This document shows, in pieces, positions 35,556-45,711 of a stretch of DNA of 64,000 nucleotides. This stretch comes from Flavobacteriales bacterium (GTDB lineage: Bacteria > Bacteroidota > Bacteroidia > Flavobacteriales_D > Parvicellaceae). Position numbers and translations under genes: made by a program. Within the stretch, counting starts at the first letter, position 1. Each line of letters begins with the position of its first letter. The notes under the pieces are model-generated. The model ran no database searches. It was not told the DNA's origin and saw nothing but the letters and a program-made list of their open reading frames with translations. The stretch covers positions 1 to 64,000 of the forward strand of contig JAQWSL010000100.1 in NCBI GenBank assembly GCA_029243225.1, read 5' to 3'.

Positions 35556-36830
35556 ATGAAAAATGACAATCAGATTTTTGAATTAATTGATGCTGAAAAA
35601 CATCGACAAACAAATGGTATAGAGCTTATTGCCTCAGAGAACTTTGTAAGTAATCAAGTTATGCAAGCAATGGGGTCCGTCTTAACTAACAAATATGCAG
35701 AAGGATTGCCTTACAAAAGGTATTATGGTGGTTGTGAAATTGTAGATCAAATAGAAACAATTGCTATTGAAAGAATTAAAGCTCTTTTTGGGGCATCTTG
35801 GGCAAATGTACAACCCCATTCAGGATCTCAAGCAAATTCGGCTGTTATGTTAGCTTGTTTAAACCCAGGTGATAAAATTTTAGGATTTGACCTTTCCCAT
35901 GGCGGACATTTAACGCACGGATCATCTGTAAACTTTTCTGGAAAATTATATCAACCCAATTTTTATGGTGTTGAAAAGCAAACTGGCTTAATTGATTACA
36001 ATAAGCTAGAAGAGCAAGCTGTTAAAGTAAAACCTAAAATGATAATTTGTGGTGCATCAGCTTATTCAAGAGATTGGGATTACAAAGCTTTTAGAGCAAT
36101 TGCAGATAAAGTTGGCGCTATATTACTTGGAGATATATCTCACCCATCTGGGCTAATAGCAGCTAATCTTTTAAACGACCCTCTTCCTTATTGTCACATT
36201 GTTACAACAACAACTCATAAAACTTTAAGAGGTCCTAGAGGAGGTGTAATTATGGTTGGCGAAAATTTCGACAATCCTTGGGGCCTAAAATTAAAATCTG
36301 GCAAAACAAGAACAATAACTTCATTATTAGATTCTGCTGTTTTCCCTGGATCTCAAGGTGGTCCATTAGAGCATGTAATTGCAGCAAAAGCAATAGCTTT
36401 TGGAGAGGCGCAATCAGATGAGTTTAAATCTTACTGCAAATCTGTCATTCAAAATGCCTCCGTTATGGCTAATGAAATGACAAAGAAAGGATATGACATT
36501 ATATCAGGTGGAACAGAAAACCACTCAATGCTTTTAGATTTAAGATCTAAAAATATTAATGGTAAAGAAGCTGAAATTGCTCTTGGAAAAACAGAAATAA
36601 CTGTAAACAAAAACATGGTCCCTTTTGACACTCAATCTCCCTTTATAACTAGTGGAATAAGATTAGGGACAGCTGCAATAACAACAAGAGGAGTTAATAC
36701 AGACGAAATAATTGAAATTGTAGATTTAATAGATCAAACAATTATAAATTTCGATAACGATTCTAAACTCTTAGAGATCAAAAATATGGTGAACGAATTA
36801 ATGGCTAATAAACCATTATTTAAATGGTAA
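35556..36830 (+). CDS. glyA: Serine hydroxymethyltransferase
   Basis: A 424-aa PLP enzyme converting serine and tetrahydrofolate to glycine and methylene-THF. Signature pieces: [32 protein letters not shown], the PLP-lysine segment [14 protein letters not shown] and [20 protein letters not shown]. Length and all catalytic blocks agree with bacterial GlyA. ATG start with its own promoter box; followed by the fumarylacetoacetase gene after 12 bp, so they may be co-transcribed. Confidence 0.97.
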   Translation: MKNDNQIFELIDAEKHRQTNGIELIASENFVSNQVMQAMGSVLTNKYAEGLPYKRYYGGCEIVDQIETIAIERIKALFGASWANVQPHSGSQANSAVMLACLNPGDKILGFDLSHGGHLTHGSSVNFSGKLYQPNFYGVEKQTGLIDYNKLEEQAVKVKPKMIICGASAYSRDWDYKAFRAIADKVGAILLGDISHPSGLIAANLLNDPLPYCHIVTTTTHKTLRGPRGGVIMVGENFDNPWGLKLKSGKTRTITSLLDSAVFPGSQGGPLEHVIAAKAIAFGEAQSDEFKSYCKSVIQNASVMANEMTKKGYDIISGGTENHSMLLDLRSKNINGKEAEIALGKTEITVNKNMVPFDTQSPFITSGIRLGTAAITTRGVNTDEIIEIVDLIDQTIINFDNDSKLLEIKNMVNELMANKPLFKW

Positions 36831-36842
36831 AAAAATTAAACT

Positions 36843-38117
36843 ATGACAATTAAAGCAAATAATCCTGAACTAAGTTCTTGGATAGACGTTAATCAAAAAT
36901 CTGATTTTCCTATTCAAAATTTACCTTTTGGCGTTTTTTCAATTAACAAATCATCTGCAAGGATCGGAGTGGCTATAGGAAATGAAATTTTAGATTTAAA
37001 AGAACTTTTTGAATTAGGATACTTAGCTAATTTGGGATTTCAACTTGCGGATTTTGACAATTGCTATTTAAACGACATGATGATTCATGGAAAATTAGCA
37101 ACAAGGAAATTAAGGAATAGAATTTCTGACCTTTTAAATTCCGAATCTACTGAACTTAAAAACAACATTGAAGATGTAAAACGGGTAATTTCCTCTCAGG
37201 AAGATGCTACAATGCATCTTCCTGTTAAAATTGGTGATTACACTGATTTTTACTCTAGTGAGCAGCATGCATACAATGTAGGGTGTATGTTTCGAGATCC
37301 AAACAATGCACTTCTTCCAAATTGGAAACACATTCCAGTTGGTTATCACGGAAGATCTTCGTCAATTATAATTTCTGACACTCCCGTTCATCGCCCAAAA
37401 GGTCAACAAAAACCAGATGAAAATTCGCCTCCTGTCTTTGGTCCTTGTAAATTATTTGACTTTGAACTTGAAATGGGATTTATCACTTATCAAGGTAAAG
37501 AACTCGGTGAGCATATAACGACCAAAGAAGCAGATGATTATATTTTTGGAATGTGTTTATTCAACGACTTATCGGCAAGAGACATTCAAAAATGGGAATA
37601 TGTTCCATTAGGTCCTTTTTTAGCTAAAAATTTTGCAAGTTCAATGTCTGCATGGATTGTAACTTTAGATGCATTAGAACCATTTAGAATTCCAGGTCCT
37701 GTACAAGAGCCCAAGGTTCTACCCTACCTGAATTATGAAGGAAATAAACATTTGGACATTAAGCTTGAAGTTTCTTTGATTCCTGAAAATGGCCAGGCAA
37801 AAATAATTAGCAACAGTAATTACAAATACATGTATTGGAACATGAACCAGCAACTGGCTCATCATTCAGTGAATGGCTGTAATATTAATTGTGGAGATTT
37901 ACTAGCATCAGGAACTATTTCAGGTCCAGATGAGGGGTCTTATGGATCAATGTTAGAAATATCTTGGAAAGGAACGAAACCTGTAGATATGCCTGATGGT
38001 AGTCAAAGAAAATTCATTAACGACAACGATACTATTATAATGAAAGGATACAGTGAAAAAAATGGATTAAGAATAGGTTTTGGGAGAGTATCTACTAAAA
38101 TTTTACCTAGTAAATAA
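36843..38117 (+). CDS. fahA: Fumarylacetoacetase
   Basis: A 424-aa FAH-family enzyme of tyrosine catabolism, cleaving fumarylacetoacetate to fumarate and acetoacetate. It has the N-terminal SH3-like part (LPFGVFSI), the catalytic region DFYSSEQHAYNVGCMFR with the His of the active site, HIPVGYHGRSSSI, metal-binding DFELEMGF, and the C-terminal SGTISGPDEGSYGSMLE signature. Its length matches eukaryotic-type FAH. Other tyrosine-degradation genes (hppD, hmgA) are not in the window. ATG start. Confidence 0.95.
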   Translation: MTIKANNPELSSWIDVNQKSDFPIQNLPFGVFSINKSSARIGVAIGNEILDLKELFELGYLANLGFQLADFDNCYLNDMMIHGKLATRKLRNRISDLLNSESTELKNNIEDVKRVISSQEDATMHLPVKIGDYTDFYSSEQHAYNVGCMFRDPNNALLPNWKHIPVGYHGRSSSIIISDTPVHRPKGQQKPDENSPPVFGPCKLFDFELEMGFITYQGKELGEHITTKEADDYIFGMCLFNDLSARDIQKWEYVPLGPFLAKNFASSMSAWIVTLDALEPFRIPGPVQEPKVLPYLNYEGNKHLDIKLEVSLIPENGQAKIISNSNYKYMYWNMNQQLAHHSVNGCNINCGDLLASGTISGPDEGSYGSMLEISWKGTKPVDMPDGSQRKFINDNDTIIMKGYSEKNGLRIGFGRVSTKILPSK

Positions 38118-38120
38118 TTC

Positions 38121-40334
38121 ATGGCGATTAACGAAGAAAAAGAAAATAAACAAATCTTAAATGCCTATAGAGGTATTCTTCGTTCTATGAAGAGCAATCG
38201 CTCTAAGGAAGAAACTAAAGACATTAGAAAAGCTTTTGATGTGGCTGTTGATGCTCATAAACACATGAGAAGGAAATCTGGTGAACCCTACATTTTACAC
38301 CCTATAGCAGTAGCTAGAATTTGTTCAGACGAAATTGGACTTGGCCCAACTTCAATAATTTGTGCATTACTTCATGACACGGTCGAAGATACAGAGCTAA
38401 GTTTAGATGATATAAATAAGCTTTTCAATTCCAATGTTAGAAATATAATAGATGGCCTAACAAAACTTTCTGGGGTTTTTGATCTTACAACATCTGCTCA
38501 AGCCGAAAATTTCAGGAAGATGCTTCTTACTATCCCAGAGGATATTAGAGTAATACTAATTAAACTTGCAGACCGACTTCATAACATGAGAACACTTGGT
38601 TCAATGCGAGATGATAAAAGACTAAAAATTGCATCTGAAACATCTTTCTTATATGCTCCTATAGCTCATCGTTTGGGATTAAATAATATAAAAACAGAAT
38701 TGGAAGATTTATCTTTCAAATACATGAACCAAGAAAGCTACAGTGAAATTGAAAAGAAATTAGAAAAAACTAAACCTGTCAGAGAAAGATTTATTCAAAA
38801 GTTCTGTTCTCCAATTAAAAAATCTTTAGATGAACAAGGTATAAACTATACTATTAAAGCCAGAACAAAAGCGATTAATTCTATAAACAGAAAAATAAAT
38901 GAAAAAGGTGTTGATTTTGAAGAAATTTTTGATGTTTTCGCCATTAGAATAATTATTGATTCAAAACCAAATGAAGAAAAATCAGAATGCTGGAAAGCAT
39001 ATTCACTAGTAACAGATCATTACATTCCAAACCCAGAAAGACTAAGAGATTGGATTTCTCATCCTAAACAAAATGGTTATGAATCTTTACATACTACAGT
39101 AATGAGTCCGACTGGAAAATGGGTAGAGGTGCAAATTCGATCTAAGAGAATGGATGAAATTGCTGAAAAAGGGCTTGCTGCACATTGGAAATACAAAGAA
39201 AAAAGTGCTTCTGATAGTGGCTTTGACCAATGGATAAATCAAGTTAGAGACCTTATTGAAAATAAATCTTCAGATGCATTAGATTTCATAAATGAATTTA
39301 AAACCAACAATTTATACTCTGATGAAATATTTGTTTTTACTCCAAAGGGAGAATTACACACTTTACCACAAAATGCTACACCATTAGATTTTGCTTTTGG
39401 AATTCACACAGAAATTGGAGCAAAATGTATTGGAGCAAAAGTAAACTCTAAGCTCGTCCCCTTAAGTTATTCACTTAAAAGTGGAGACCAAGTAGAGATA
39501 TTGACATCAAAAAATCAAAAACCTAAAGAGGGTTGGTTAGATTTTATAGTTACATCTAAAGCTAGAAACAAAATAAGACAATCTTTAAAAGATGAGAAAA
39601 AAGTAATTGCAGAAGACGGAAAAGAAATATTAATAAGAAAATTATCTGGTTTAAAAGTTGATTTTGATGAAAAAAATTTAAAAGAGTTGTTACTACTCTA
39701 TAAATTAGATGAACATACAGAAATGTATTTCCAAATAGCAAAAGGCAAGCTAGATTTAAAGAAAATAAAAGAAATTGTAATTAAGGGGGGGCGACTAAAG
39801 TTTGGTTCAATAACTAAAACAATAAAAAATTCTTTTGAAGCTTTAATCAGTAAAGTTTCTAAAAGTACAGAAGAAATATTAATTGGTGAAGGTTCTGATG
39901 CAAAGTTGGATTATAAATTATCACCCTGTTGTAACCCACTTCCTGGAGATAATGTATTTGGCTTTGTAACCATTAGCGATGGCATAAAAATACATCGGTC
40001 TAATTGCCCTAATGCAAAACAATTAAGAGCTAATTATTCTTACAGAATTATACCTGCAAAATGGAAAGCTGATAAGCTTGAATATTTTATGGCTGGAATT
40101 AAATTTATTGGAATTGATGATGTTGGGTTACTTAATGAACTTACTTCTATTATTTCTGAACAGGAAAAAGTGAACATGAAATCACTTAATTTTAATTCTG
40201 ATGACGGTATTTTTGAGGGTGAAATAATGCTGTATGTATATGATAAACACCATTTAGAAAATCTAATTCAAAAGCTACAAAATATTGAAAGCATTAGCCA
40301 GGTAGAAAGAATGGAGCAAAGTGATATTTCATAA
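38121..40334 (+). CDS. Bifunctional (p)ppGpp synthetase/hydrolase (Rel/SpoT)
   Basis: A 737-aa RelA/SpoT homologue. The HD hydrolase domain is intact (KSGEPYILHPIAVARI, ALLHDTVEDTE), followed by the synthetase domain (FDVFAIRIII, HPKQNGYESLHTTVMSP, VEVQIRSKRMDEIAEKG), a TGS domain (IFVFTPKGELHTLPQNATP) and a C-terminal zinc-finger/ACT region (CCNPLPGDNVFGF, HRSNCPNA). It should both make and degrade the stringent-response alarmone. A run of seven G at 39785-39791 lies between TGS and ACT. ATG start, 3 bp after fahA. Confidence 0.95.
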   Translation: MAINEEKENKQILNAYRGILRSMKSNRSKEETKDIRKAFDVAVDAHKHMRRKSGEPYILHPIAVARICSDEIGLGPTSIICALLHDTVEDTELSLDDINKLFNSNVRNIIDGLTKLSGVFDLTTSAQAENFRKMLLTIPEDIRVILIKLADRLHNMRTLGSMRDDKRLKIASETSFLYAPIAHRLGLNNIKTELEDLSFKYMNQESYSEIEKKLEKTKPVRERFIQKFCSPIKKSLDEQGINYTIKARTKAINSINRKINEKGVDFEEIFDVFAIRIIIDSKPNEEKSECWKAYSLVTDHYIPNPERLRDWISHPKQNGYESLHTTVMSPTGKWVEVQIRSKRMDEIAEKGLAAHWKYKEKSASDSGFDQWINQVRDLIENKSSDALDFINEFKTNNLYSDEIFVFTPKGELHTLPQNATPLDFAFGIHTEIGAKCIGAKVNSKLVPLSYSLKSGDQVEILTSKNQKPKEGWLDFIVTSKARNKIRQSLKDEKKVIAEDGKEILIRKLSGLKVDFDEKNLKELLLLYKLDEHTEMYFQIAKGKLDLKKIKEIVIKGGRLKFGSITKTIKNSFEALISKVSKSTEEILIGEGSDAKLDYKLSPCCNPLPGDNVFGFVTISDGIKIHRSNCPNAKQLRANYSYRIIPAKWKADKLEYFMAGIKFIGIDDVGLLNELTSIISEQEKVNMKSLNFNSDDGIFEGEIMLYVYDKHHLENLIQKLQNIESISQVERMEQSDIS

Positions 40335-40382
40335 CAATTTCATCATTTATAAACAAATAGTATTTTTCGATTGCATTAATTA

Positions 40383-40390
40383 TAAATTTG
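40383..40390 (+). promoter_or_regulatory. Putative -7 promoter box (TAAATTTG) of the fur-like/STAS/purA operon
   Basis: TAAATTTG lies 19 bases upstream of the ATG at 40410, within the 75-bp gap after the rel gene. It likely drives the three tightly spaced genes that follow. Confidence 0.45.
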
Positions 40391-40409
40391 CATGAATTAT
40401 TGATTTTTC

Positions 40410-40853
40410 ATGACTATGGAAATAGAGAAAAGTAATCAAATAAAAGTAAGAGATATTTTTTCAGAATATCTTGCTGAAAAAAGGCACAGGAAAACGCCCG
40501 AAAGATTTGCTATACTTACAGAAATCTATGATATCGAAGGCCATTTTGATATTGAAAGTCTGTATAAAAACATGAAAAACAAAAATTACAGAGTCAGTAG
40601 AGCAACGTTATACAACACAATTGAATTATTGCTAGACTGTAAATTAATTAGAAGGCACCAATTTGGACAAAATATATCTTTTTTTGAAAAATCATTTGAA
40701 TTTAAACAACACGATCATATCATTTTAGACCAGGGTGAAGTCATAGAATTTTGTGACCCAAGAATTCAACACATTAGAAAAACTCTAGAAGATATATTTG
40801 ATTTAGAAATTAATGACCACTCACTTTATTTTTACGGCAAACGAAAATCTTAA
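40410..40853 (+). CDS. Fur-family transcriptional regulator
   Basis: A 147-aa Fur-superfamily protein. The winged helix (RKTPERFAILTEIYDIEGHFDIESLYKNM; recognition helix VSRATLYNTIELL) and the regulatory-site HDH followed by EVIEF are present. Both pairs of Cys (CxxC) that hold the structural zinc in classical Fur/Zur are absent; only one Cys remains after EVIEF. It may sense Fe or another metal without structural zinc, or be a PerR-like sensor. It starts an operon with a STAS protein and purA (2-bp and 1-bp gaps), an arrangement found in other Bacteroidota. ATG start. Confidence 0.88.
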   Translation: MTMEIEKSNQIKVRDIFSEYLAEKRHRKTPERFAILTEIYDIEGHFDIESLYKNMKNKNYRVSRATLYNTIELLLDCKLIRRHQFGQNISFFEKSFEFKQHDHIILDQGEVIEFCDPRIQHIRKTLEDIFDLEINDHSLYFYGKRKS

Positions 40854-40855
40854 CT

Positions 40856-41212
40856 ATGTTTAAATTTACCATAACAGATAAAAATAATTTTCTTCTCGTA
40901 TTACTTGAGGGCAGATTAATGATTCATGAAGATGCTCAAAAGCTTCACCAAAATGTTACAAAACAGATTACAAATGATAAGAATCATGTAATAGTTAATT
41001 TTGAAAAATTAGAATATTTAAATAGTAGTGGACTAGGTGCGTTAATAACAATTCTCACAAAATCTCGAAACATGGGTGGCGATACAATAATCACAAAAGT
41101 CCCCAAAACTATAAATGAACTTTTATTAGTCTCAAAATTAAATACCGTATTTAAAATTGAAGAAAACACTAATGAAGCTATTAATTCACTAGAAAAAATA
41201 AAAAACAACTAA
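40856..41212 (+). CDS. STAS-domain anti-sigma-factor antagonist-like protein
   Basis: A 118-aa single STAS domain of the SpoIIAA/anti-anti-sigma type. VIVNFEKLEYLNSSGLGALI contains the conserved Ser that is phosphorylated by a partner kinase in this family. No kinase (RsbW-like) gene is nearby. It lies between the Fur-like gene and purA with gaps of 2 and 1 bp, so it is co-expressed with them; a link to sigma regulation is inferred from the family only. ATG start. Confidence 0.88.
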   Translation: MFKFTITDKNNFLLVLLEGRLMIHEDAQKLHQNVTKQITNDKNHVIVNFEKLEYLNSSGLGALITILTKSRNMGGDTIITKVPKTINELLLVSKLNTVFKIEENTNEAINSLEKIKNN

Positions 41213-41213
41213 T

Positions 41214-42485
41214 ATGGGAGCTGATGTTCTTTTAGGACTCCAATGGGGAGATGAAGGTAAAGGTAAAATTGTAGATGTTCTTACACCAGAATATGATATA
41301 ATTGCAAGATTTCAGGGAGGTCCTAATGCTGGCCACACACTTGAATTTGATGGTATTAAACATGTTTTACACACAATTCCATCTGGTATATTTAGAAAAG
41401 GAGTTAAAAATGTTATTGGAAATGGAGTTGTAATCGACCCGATTATATTAAAACAAGAAATTGACAAACTCCTTCCACTTGGTGTAAATATTAAAGAGCA
41501 ATTACTTATTTCAAAAAAAGCTCACATTATATTACCTACACACAAGTTGCTTGACAAAGCATCTGAAATTGCTAAAGGTGCGAAAAAAATAGGGTCTACT
41601 CTTAAGGGGATTGGTCCAACTTACATGGATAAAACTGGAAGAAATGGAATCCGTGTAGGTGATTTATTTGAAGCTAATTTCCCAGAGAAATACAAAAATT
41701 TAGTAGCTAAACACTCTACATTACTTAATTTTTACTCTATGGAAATCAATTTAGATGAATTAGAAAAAGATTTTTTTGAAGGAGTTGAGCTCATTAAATC
41801 ACTCAATGCAATTGATAGTGAACATTACTTAAACAATGCCATTAAAGCTGGGAAAAAAGTTTTAGCTGAAGGTGCTCAGGGTACTTTATTAGACATTGAT
41901 TTTGGAACTTATCCTTTTGTAACATCAAGTAATACAATAACAGCGGGAACTTGTACTGGTCTTGGAATAGCCCCAAATAAAATAAAACGTATTATTGGAA
42001 TTTTCAAAGCATATTGTACTAGGGTTGGCAGTGGTCCTTTCCCAACAGAAGAAGACAATGAAACTGGAGAAAAAATCAGACAGCTAGGACATGAATTTGG
42101 AGCTACAACTGGAAGAGAAAGACGTTGTGGATGGATTGATTTACCTGCTTTAAAGTATGCCATAATGATAAATGGAGTTACCGAATTATCAATGATGAAG
42201 GCAGATGTTCTTGACCAGTTTGACAAAATTAAAGTTTGCACCCATTATTTACATAAAGGAGATAAAATTGATTATTTCCCTTATAATATAGACAACAATG
42301 TTCAGCCAGTTTACATAGATTTTGATGGTTGGAACACAGATTTAACAGAATTAACAGAGGCAGACAAACTTCCTTTAGAATTAAAGAATTACATTAATTT
42401 TCTTGAAAAAGAATTGGAAACTCCTATCTCAATTGTTTCTGTTGGACCAGATAGAAAGCAGACGATAGACAATTCAAAGTCTTAA
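41214..42485 (+). CDS. purA: Adenylosuccinate synthetase
   Basis: A 423-aa enzyme making adenylosuccinate from IMP, GTP and aspartate. The N-terminal GLQWGDEGKGKIVD carries the catalytic Asp and GTP-binding loop; GPNAGHT, the IMP region STLKGIGPTYMDKTGR, and TTGRERRCGW complete the family pattern. Full length. ATG start, one base after the STAS gene. Nothing unusual. Confidence 0.97.
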   Translation: MGADVLLGLQWGDEGKGKIVDVLTPEYDIIARFQGGPNAGHTLEFDGIKHVLHTIPSGIFRKGVKNVIGNGVVIDPIILKQEIDKLLPLGVNIKEQLLISKKAHIILPTHKLLDKASEIAKGAKKIGSTLKGIGPTYMDKTGRNGIRVGDLFEANFPEKYKNLVAKHSTLLNFYSMEINLDELEKDFFEGVELIKSLNAIDSEHYLNNAIKAGKKVLAEGAQGTLLDIDFGTYPFVTSSNTITAGTCTGLGIAPNKIKRIIGIFKAYCTRVGSGPFPTEEDNETGEKIRQLGHEFGATTGRERRCGWIDLPALKYAIMINGVTELSMMKADVLDQFDKIKVCTHYLHKGDKIDYFPYNIDNNVQPVYIDFDGWNTDLTELTEADKLPLELKNYINFLEKELETPISIVSVGPDRKQTIDNSKS

Positions 42486-42539
42486 ATAGATTAGGGATAT
42501 CAATACTTTATTTTGTTTTTCCTCGTTCATTAATTGCAA

Positions 42540-44060
42540 ATGAAAAATCAATTTTCGATATCATTTTTACTATGGCTATTGCCATTCTTCATTTGCTCTC
42601 AAGAGAATAAAATCAACATCCTAAATGCAGACATTTTAGAGTATAAAAAAGAAATAAAAGATGCTCAGATTTTAAAAGGAAATGTGATTTTAGAACACGA
42701 TGGTGCTATCATGTCTTGTGACAGTGCTTACGTTTATACTAAAACAAATTCTTTTGAAGCCTTTAATAACATCAAAATTGTTCAAAATGATACGTTAGAA
42801 ATGAGAGGAGACACTCTTTTTTATAATGGTAACAACCGAAAAGCAGAAATAACTGGGAATGTCACTTTTAAAGAGAAAGATTTAAGTCTTTCTACTAAAA
42901 AATTAATGTATGATTTAAAAGCTAAACGAGCCTATTATAACAATCGGGCACATATAAATAGTACAAAGTCTCAAAACAAGCTAACAAGTAAAAAAGGGGT
43001 ATACCACAGTGAATCAAAGACTCTTTTTTTTAAAGACAGTGTTGAATTAACACATCCAAAATACAAAATGATTTCTGACACATTAATTTACCATACAGAA
43101 TCAGAAATAGCTGATTTCAAAGGACCTAGTACAATTACGTCTAAACAGAATACTATTTTTTGTAATAAAGGATGGTATGATACTAAAAATGATCAATCTT
43201 CTTTTTGGAATAACGCAATGATAATTTCTGAAGAACAAATTCTGTCAGGTGACAGCATTTTTTATGATAGTAATTTAGGCATTGGAAAAGTCTATGGGAA
43301 CGTTGTTTTAAATGACACATCTAAAAAGCAATTAATTCATGGTGATTATGCATTTCATGATGAAAATAAAGATTCTTCTTTAGTAAAAGGAAATGCGCTT
43401 CTTTCTCATCATTACCAGCAAGACACTTTGCATATTATAGCCGATCAATTCATTAGTACAAATGATTCAAATAATTTAAACTTCTTAAGAGGGTTCAATA
43501 ATGTGAAATTCTTTAAAAATGATATTCAAGGAATCTGTGATTCAATTTCTTATAAACAAGGCGACTCAATAATGGAGTTATTTAAACAACCTTTTTTATG
43601 GTCAAATGAAAATCAAATCTCTGGAGATTTTATTCAATTAAAACTTTGGAATGGAACAATTAACAAAATGAATATCTATGAAAATAGTCTGATTTTGTCT
43701 TTAGCTGACTCTATTCACTTTAATCAGATTAAAGGAAATAATATGGAAAGTATTTTTTTAGAAAATGCAATTAAAAGTATCTATGTAAAAGGAAATGGAG
43801 AAACTTTATATTACATAGAAAAAGAAAATAAAGAACCTTTGGCTGATTACAATAAAACACAATGTTCTGAGTTAACTATCATACTAGATAGTAATCAAAT
43901 TAAAACTTTGAATTTTAGCAATCAACCAACTGCAAAAATGAATGCTATCATTTCAACACCAATAGAAAATCAAAAACTTGAAGGATTTATTTGGAACATT
44001 TCAGAAAGACCACTTAAAACTCAATTCATAAGAAATGAGAAATTGGACATTAGAGAATAA
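42540..44060 (+). CDS. LptA/OstA-like periplasmic protein
   Basis: A 506-aa exported protein starting at ATG 42540 (signal peptide MKNQFSISFLLWLLPFFICS; an upstream TTG at 42534 adds only two residues). ILNADILEYKKEIKDAQILK and repeated beta-strand motifs (GNVILEHDGAIMSCD, MRGDTLFYNGNNRKAEITGNV, GDSIFYDSNLGIGKVYGNV) are the OstA beta-jellyroll repeat in several copies, the fold of LPS bridge proteins. It is much longer than proteobacterial LptA (about 185 aa), as is normal for Bacteroidota. Likely carries LPS towards the LptD-like protein encoded at 50609. Its end overlaps the next gene by 26 bp. Confidence 0.83.
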   Translation: MKNQFSISFLLWLLPFFICSQENKINILNADILEYKKEIKDAQILKGNVILEHDGAIMSCDSAYVYTKTNSFEAFNNIKIVQNDTLEMRGDTLFYNGNNRKAEITGNVTFKEKDLSLSTKKLMYDLKAKRAYYNNRAHINSTKSQNKLTSKKGVYHSESKTLFFKDSVELTHPKYKMISDTLIYHTESEIADFKGPSTITSKQNTIFCNKGWYDTKNDQSSFWNNAMIISEEQILSGDSIFYDSNLGIGKVYGNVVLNDTSKKQLIHGDYAFHDENKDSSLVKGNALLSHHYQQDTLHIIADQFISTNDSNNLNFLRGFNNVKFFKNDIQGICDSISYKQGDSIMELFKQPFLWSNENQISGDFIQLKLWNGTINKMNIYENSLILSLADSIHFNQIKGNNMESIFLENAIKSIYVKGNGETLYYIEKENKEPLADYNKTQCSELTIILDSNQIKTLNFSNQPTAKMNAIISTPIENQKLEGFIWNISERPLKTQFIRNEKLDIRE

Positions 44061-45711
44061 ACTATTGGGAATAATTTCCCTCTCTATTATCTTCATCTAT
44101 ATCTATGGATTAAGTCTTCCACTCTTAGGATTAGATTCCTCTCAATACGCTGAATTATCTAGACAAATGTTAGAATCAGGAAGTTTTCTTGAAATAAAAT
44201 TAGATGGATTAGATTATTTAGACAAACCCCCGTTACTCTTTTGGCTAAGTAGTTTTAGTTTTTCAATCTTTGGAATAAATGAGTTTGCTTTTAGGCTTCC
44301 ATCATTTGTTTTTACGCTTATTGCTGCTTATGGAACTTATTTAATAGGAAAAGAACTATATAACAATAGAGTTGGAAAATACAGTAGTTTAATGCTTCTC
44401 TCTTCAATTGCTTTTTTCATGATAAACATAGATGTAAGAACAGATACAATTCTTATAGGAGCGATAACATATTCAACTGCAAAACTTATTCAGTATTATA
44501 AATATTCTAAATGGATAGATCTTGTACTAGGATTTTTATTTATTGGACTTGCGATGTGTTCTAAAGGTCCACTTGGCCTACTTATTCCAATAATAGCAAT
44601 TGGAACGCACTTATTATTGAAAAAAGACTTGAAAGCAATTTTTGATTGGAAATTATTAGTTGGCCTATTAATAACACTATTAACAATATCTCCTCTTTTG
44701 TATTCATTATATACACAATGGGATTTACACCCAGAAAAAATGTTGTACGGAGTAAAGAACATTAGTGGAGTAAAATTCTTTTTATGGGATCAAAGTTTTG
44801 GAAGAATAACAGGAACTAATCCATTTATAAACAACATGAAAGAGGTACAGAGTAATGATCCATTTTATTTTGGACACACGCTTCTTTGGGCTTTTTTACC
44901 TTGGACAATTCTTGGCATTATTCAAGTTTTTAAGAATATATTTTCAGTATTTAAAAAAGAAAAAATAAACGAGTTTTTCACCTTAGGGGCAATTGTTATT
45001 CCAATAATAATATTAAGTTTTTCTGAATATAAACTTCCACATTATATATTTATATGTTTACCATTTTTAAGTGTACTATCTGCTGACTTTTTGTTAACGA
45101 AAACTCATAAAAGTTGGCTTAAATACATACACCTTCTTCCTATTTTAATTTTAATATTATTTACATTTTTAATTTTATCATTTTCTTTTGCAACAACTAA
45201 TTTTTTACAATGGACAATATTATTTTTTATGGTAATCTGCTTAGTTTTTTTTATAATAAAAAAACATAACCAGCTCTATTTTCTACTTTTAATTGGAAGT
45301 ATTTCTATTTTATTTCACCTTTCGTTGTACACACACTTCTACCCAAATTTGCTTCAATTTGACAGTGCAATAAGTGCTGGGAAAAAAATTAAAGAATCAA
45401 ACCAAAAAAGCACTATTTCTTATGATTCTAACCGATTAGATCAAGATTGGAAAACATTATCCTACAGTTTAGAATTTTATAGCGAAAATATAAATCAGAT
45501 GTGTTTTAGTATTGATGAGCTCAGTAATTACCGCAACAAAAATCTATGGATTTATACTTCTGAAATAGAATTATTAGAATTAGAAAACATGAAATGGGTA
45601 AAAGAAAAGATTGCATATAAGCATTTTCCAACATCAAAAATTAATATTTCTTTTTTCATACCTAGTAAAAGAAAATTAATTAGTTCTAATAAATTCTTAG
45701 TGAAAATTTAA
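44035..45711 (+). CDS. ArnT-like GT39 membrane glycosyltransferase
   Basis: A 558-aa GT-C enzyme with about 12 hydrophobic segments. The first periplasmic loop LGLDSSQYAELSRQMLESG has the acidic catalytic motif, and LDYLDKPPLLFWLSSFSFSI is the PMT/ArnT signature; GINEFAFRLPSFVFTLIAAY follows. Family members transfer a sugar from undecaprenyl phosphate to lipid A or a protein on the outer face of the inner membrane. The overlap with the OstA-like gene hints at LPS as acceptor. ATG start. Confidence 0.87.
   Translation: MRNWTLENKLLGIISLSIIFIYIYGLSLPLLGLDSSQYAELSRQMLESGSFLEIKLDGLDYLDKPPLLFWLSSFSFSIFGINEFAFRLPSFVFTLIAAYGTYLIGKELYNNRVGKYSSLMLLSSIAFFMINIDVRTDTILIGAITYSTAKLIQYYKYSKWIDLVLGFLFIGLAMCSKGPLGLLIPIIAIGTHLLLKKDLKAIFDWKLLVGLLITLLTISPLLYSLYTQWDLHPEKMLYGVKNISGVKFFLWDQSFGRITGTNPFINNMKEVQSNDPFYFGHTLLWAFLPWTILGIIQVFKNIFSVFKKEKINEFFTLGAIVIPIIILSFSEYKLPHYIFICLPFLSVLSADFLLTKTHKSWLKYIHLLPILILILFTFLILSFSFATTNFLQWTILFFMVICLVFFIIKKHNQLYFLLLIGSISILFHLSLYTHFYPNLLQFDSAISAGKKIKESNQKSTISYDSNRLDQDWKTLSYSLEFYSENINQMCFSIDELSNYRNKNLWIYTSEIELLELENMKWVKEKIAYKHFPTSKINISFFIPSKRKLISSNKFLVKI

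Noticed and set aside
41909-42241. 110-aa minus-strand ORF
   Set aside because: Antisense shadow within the conserved purA coding sequence.
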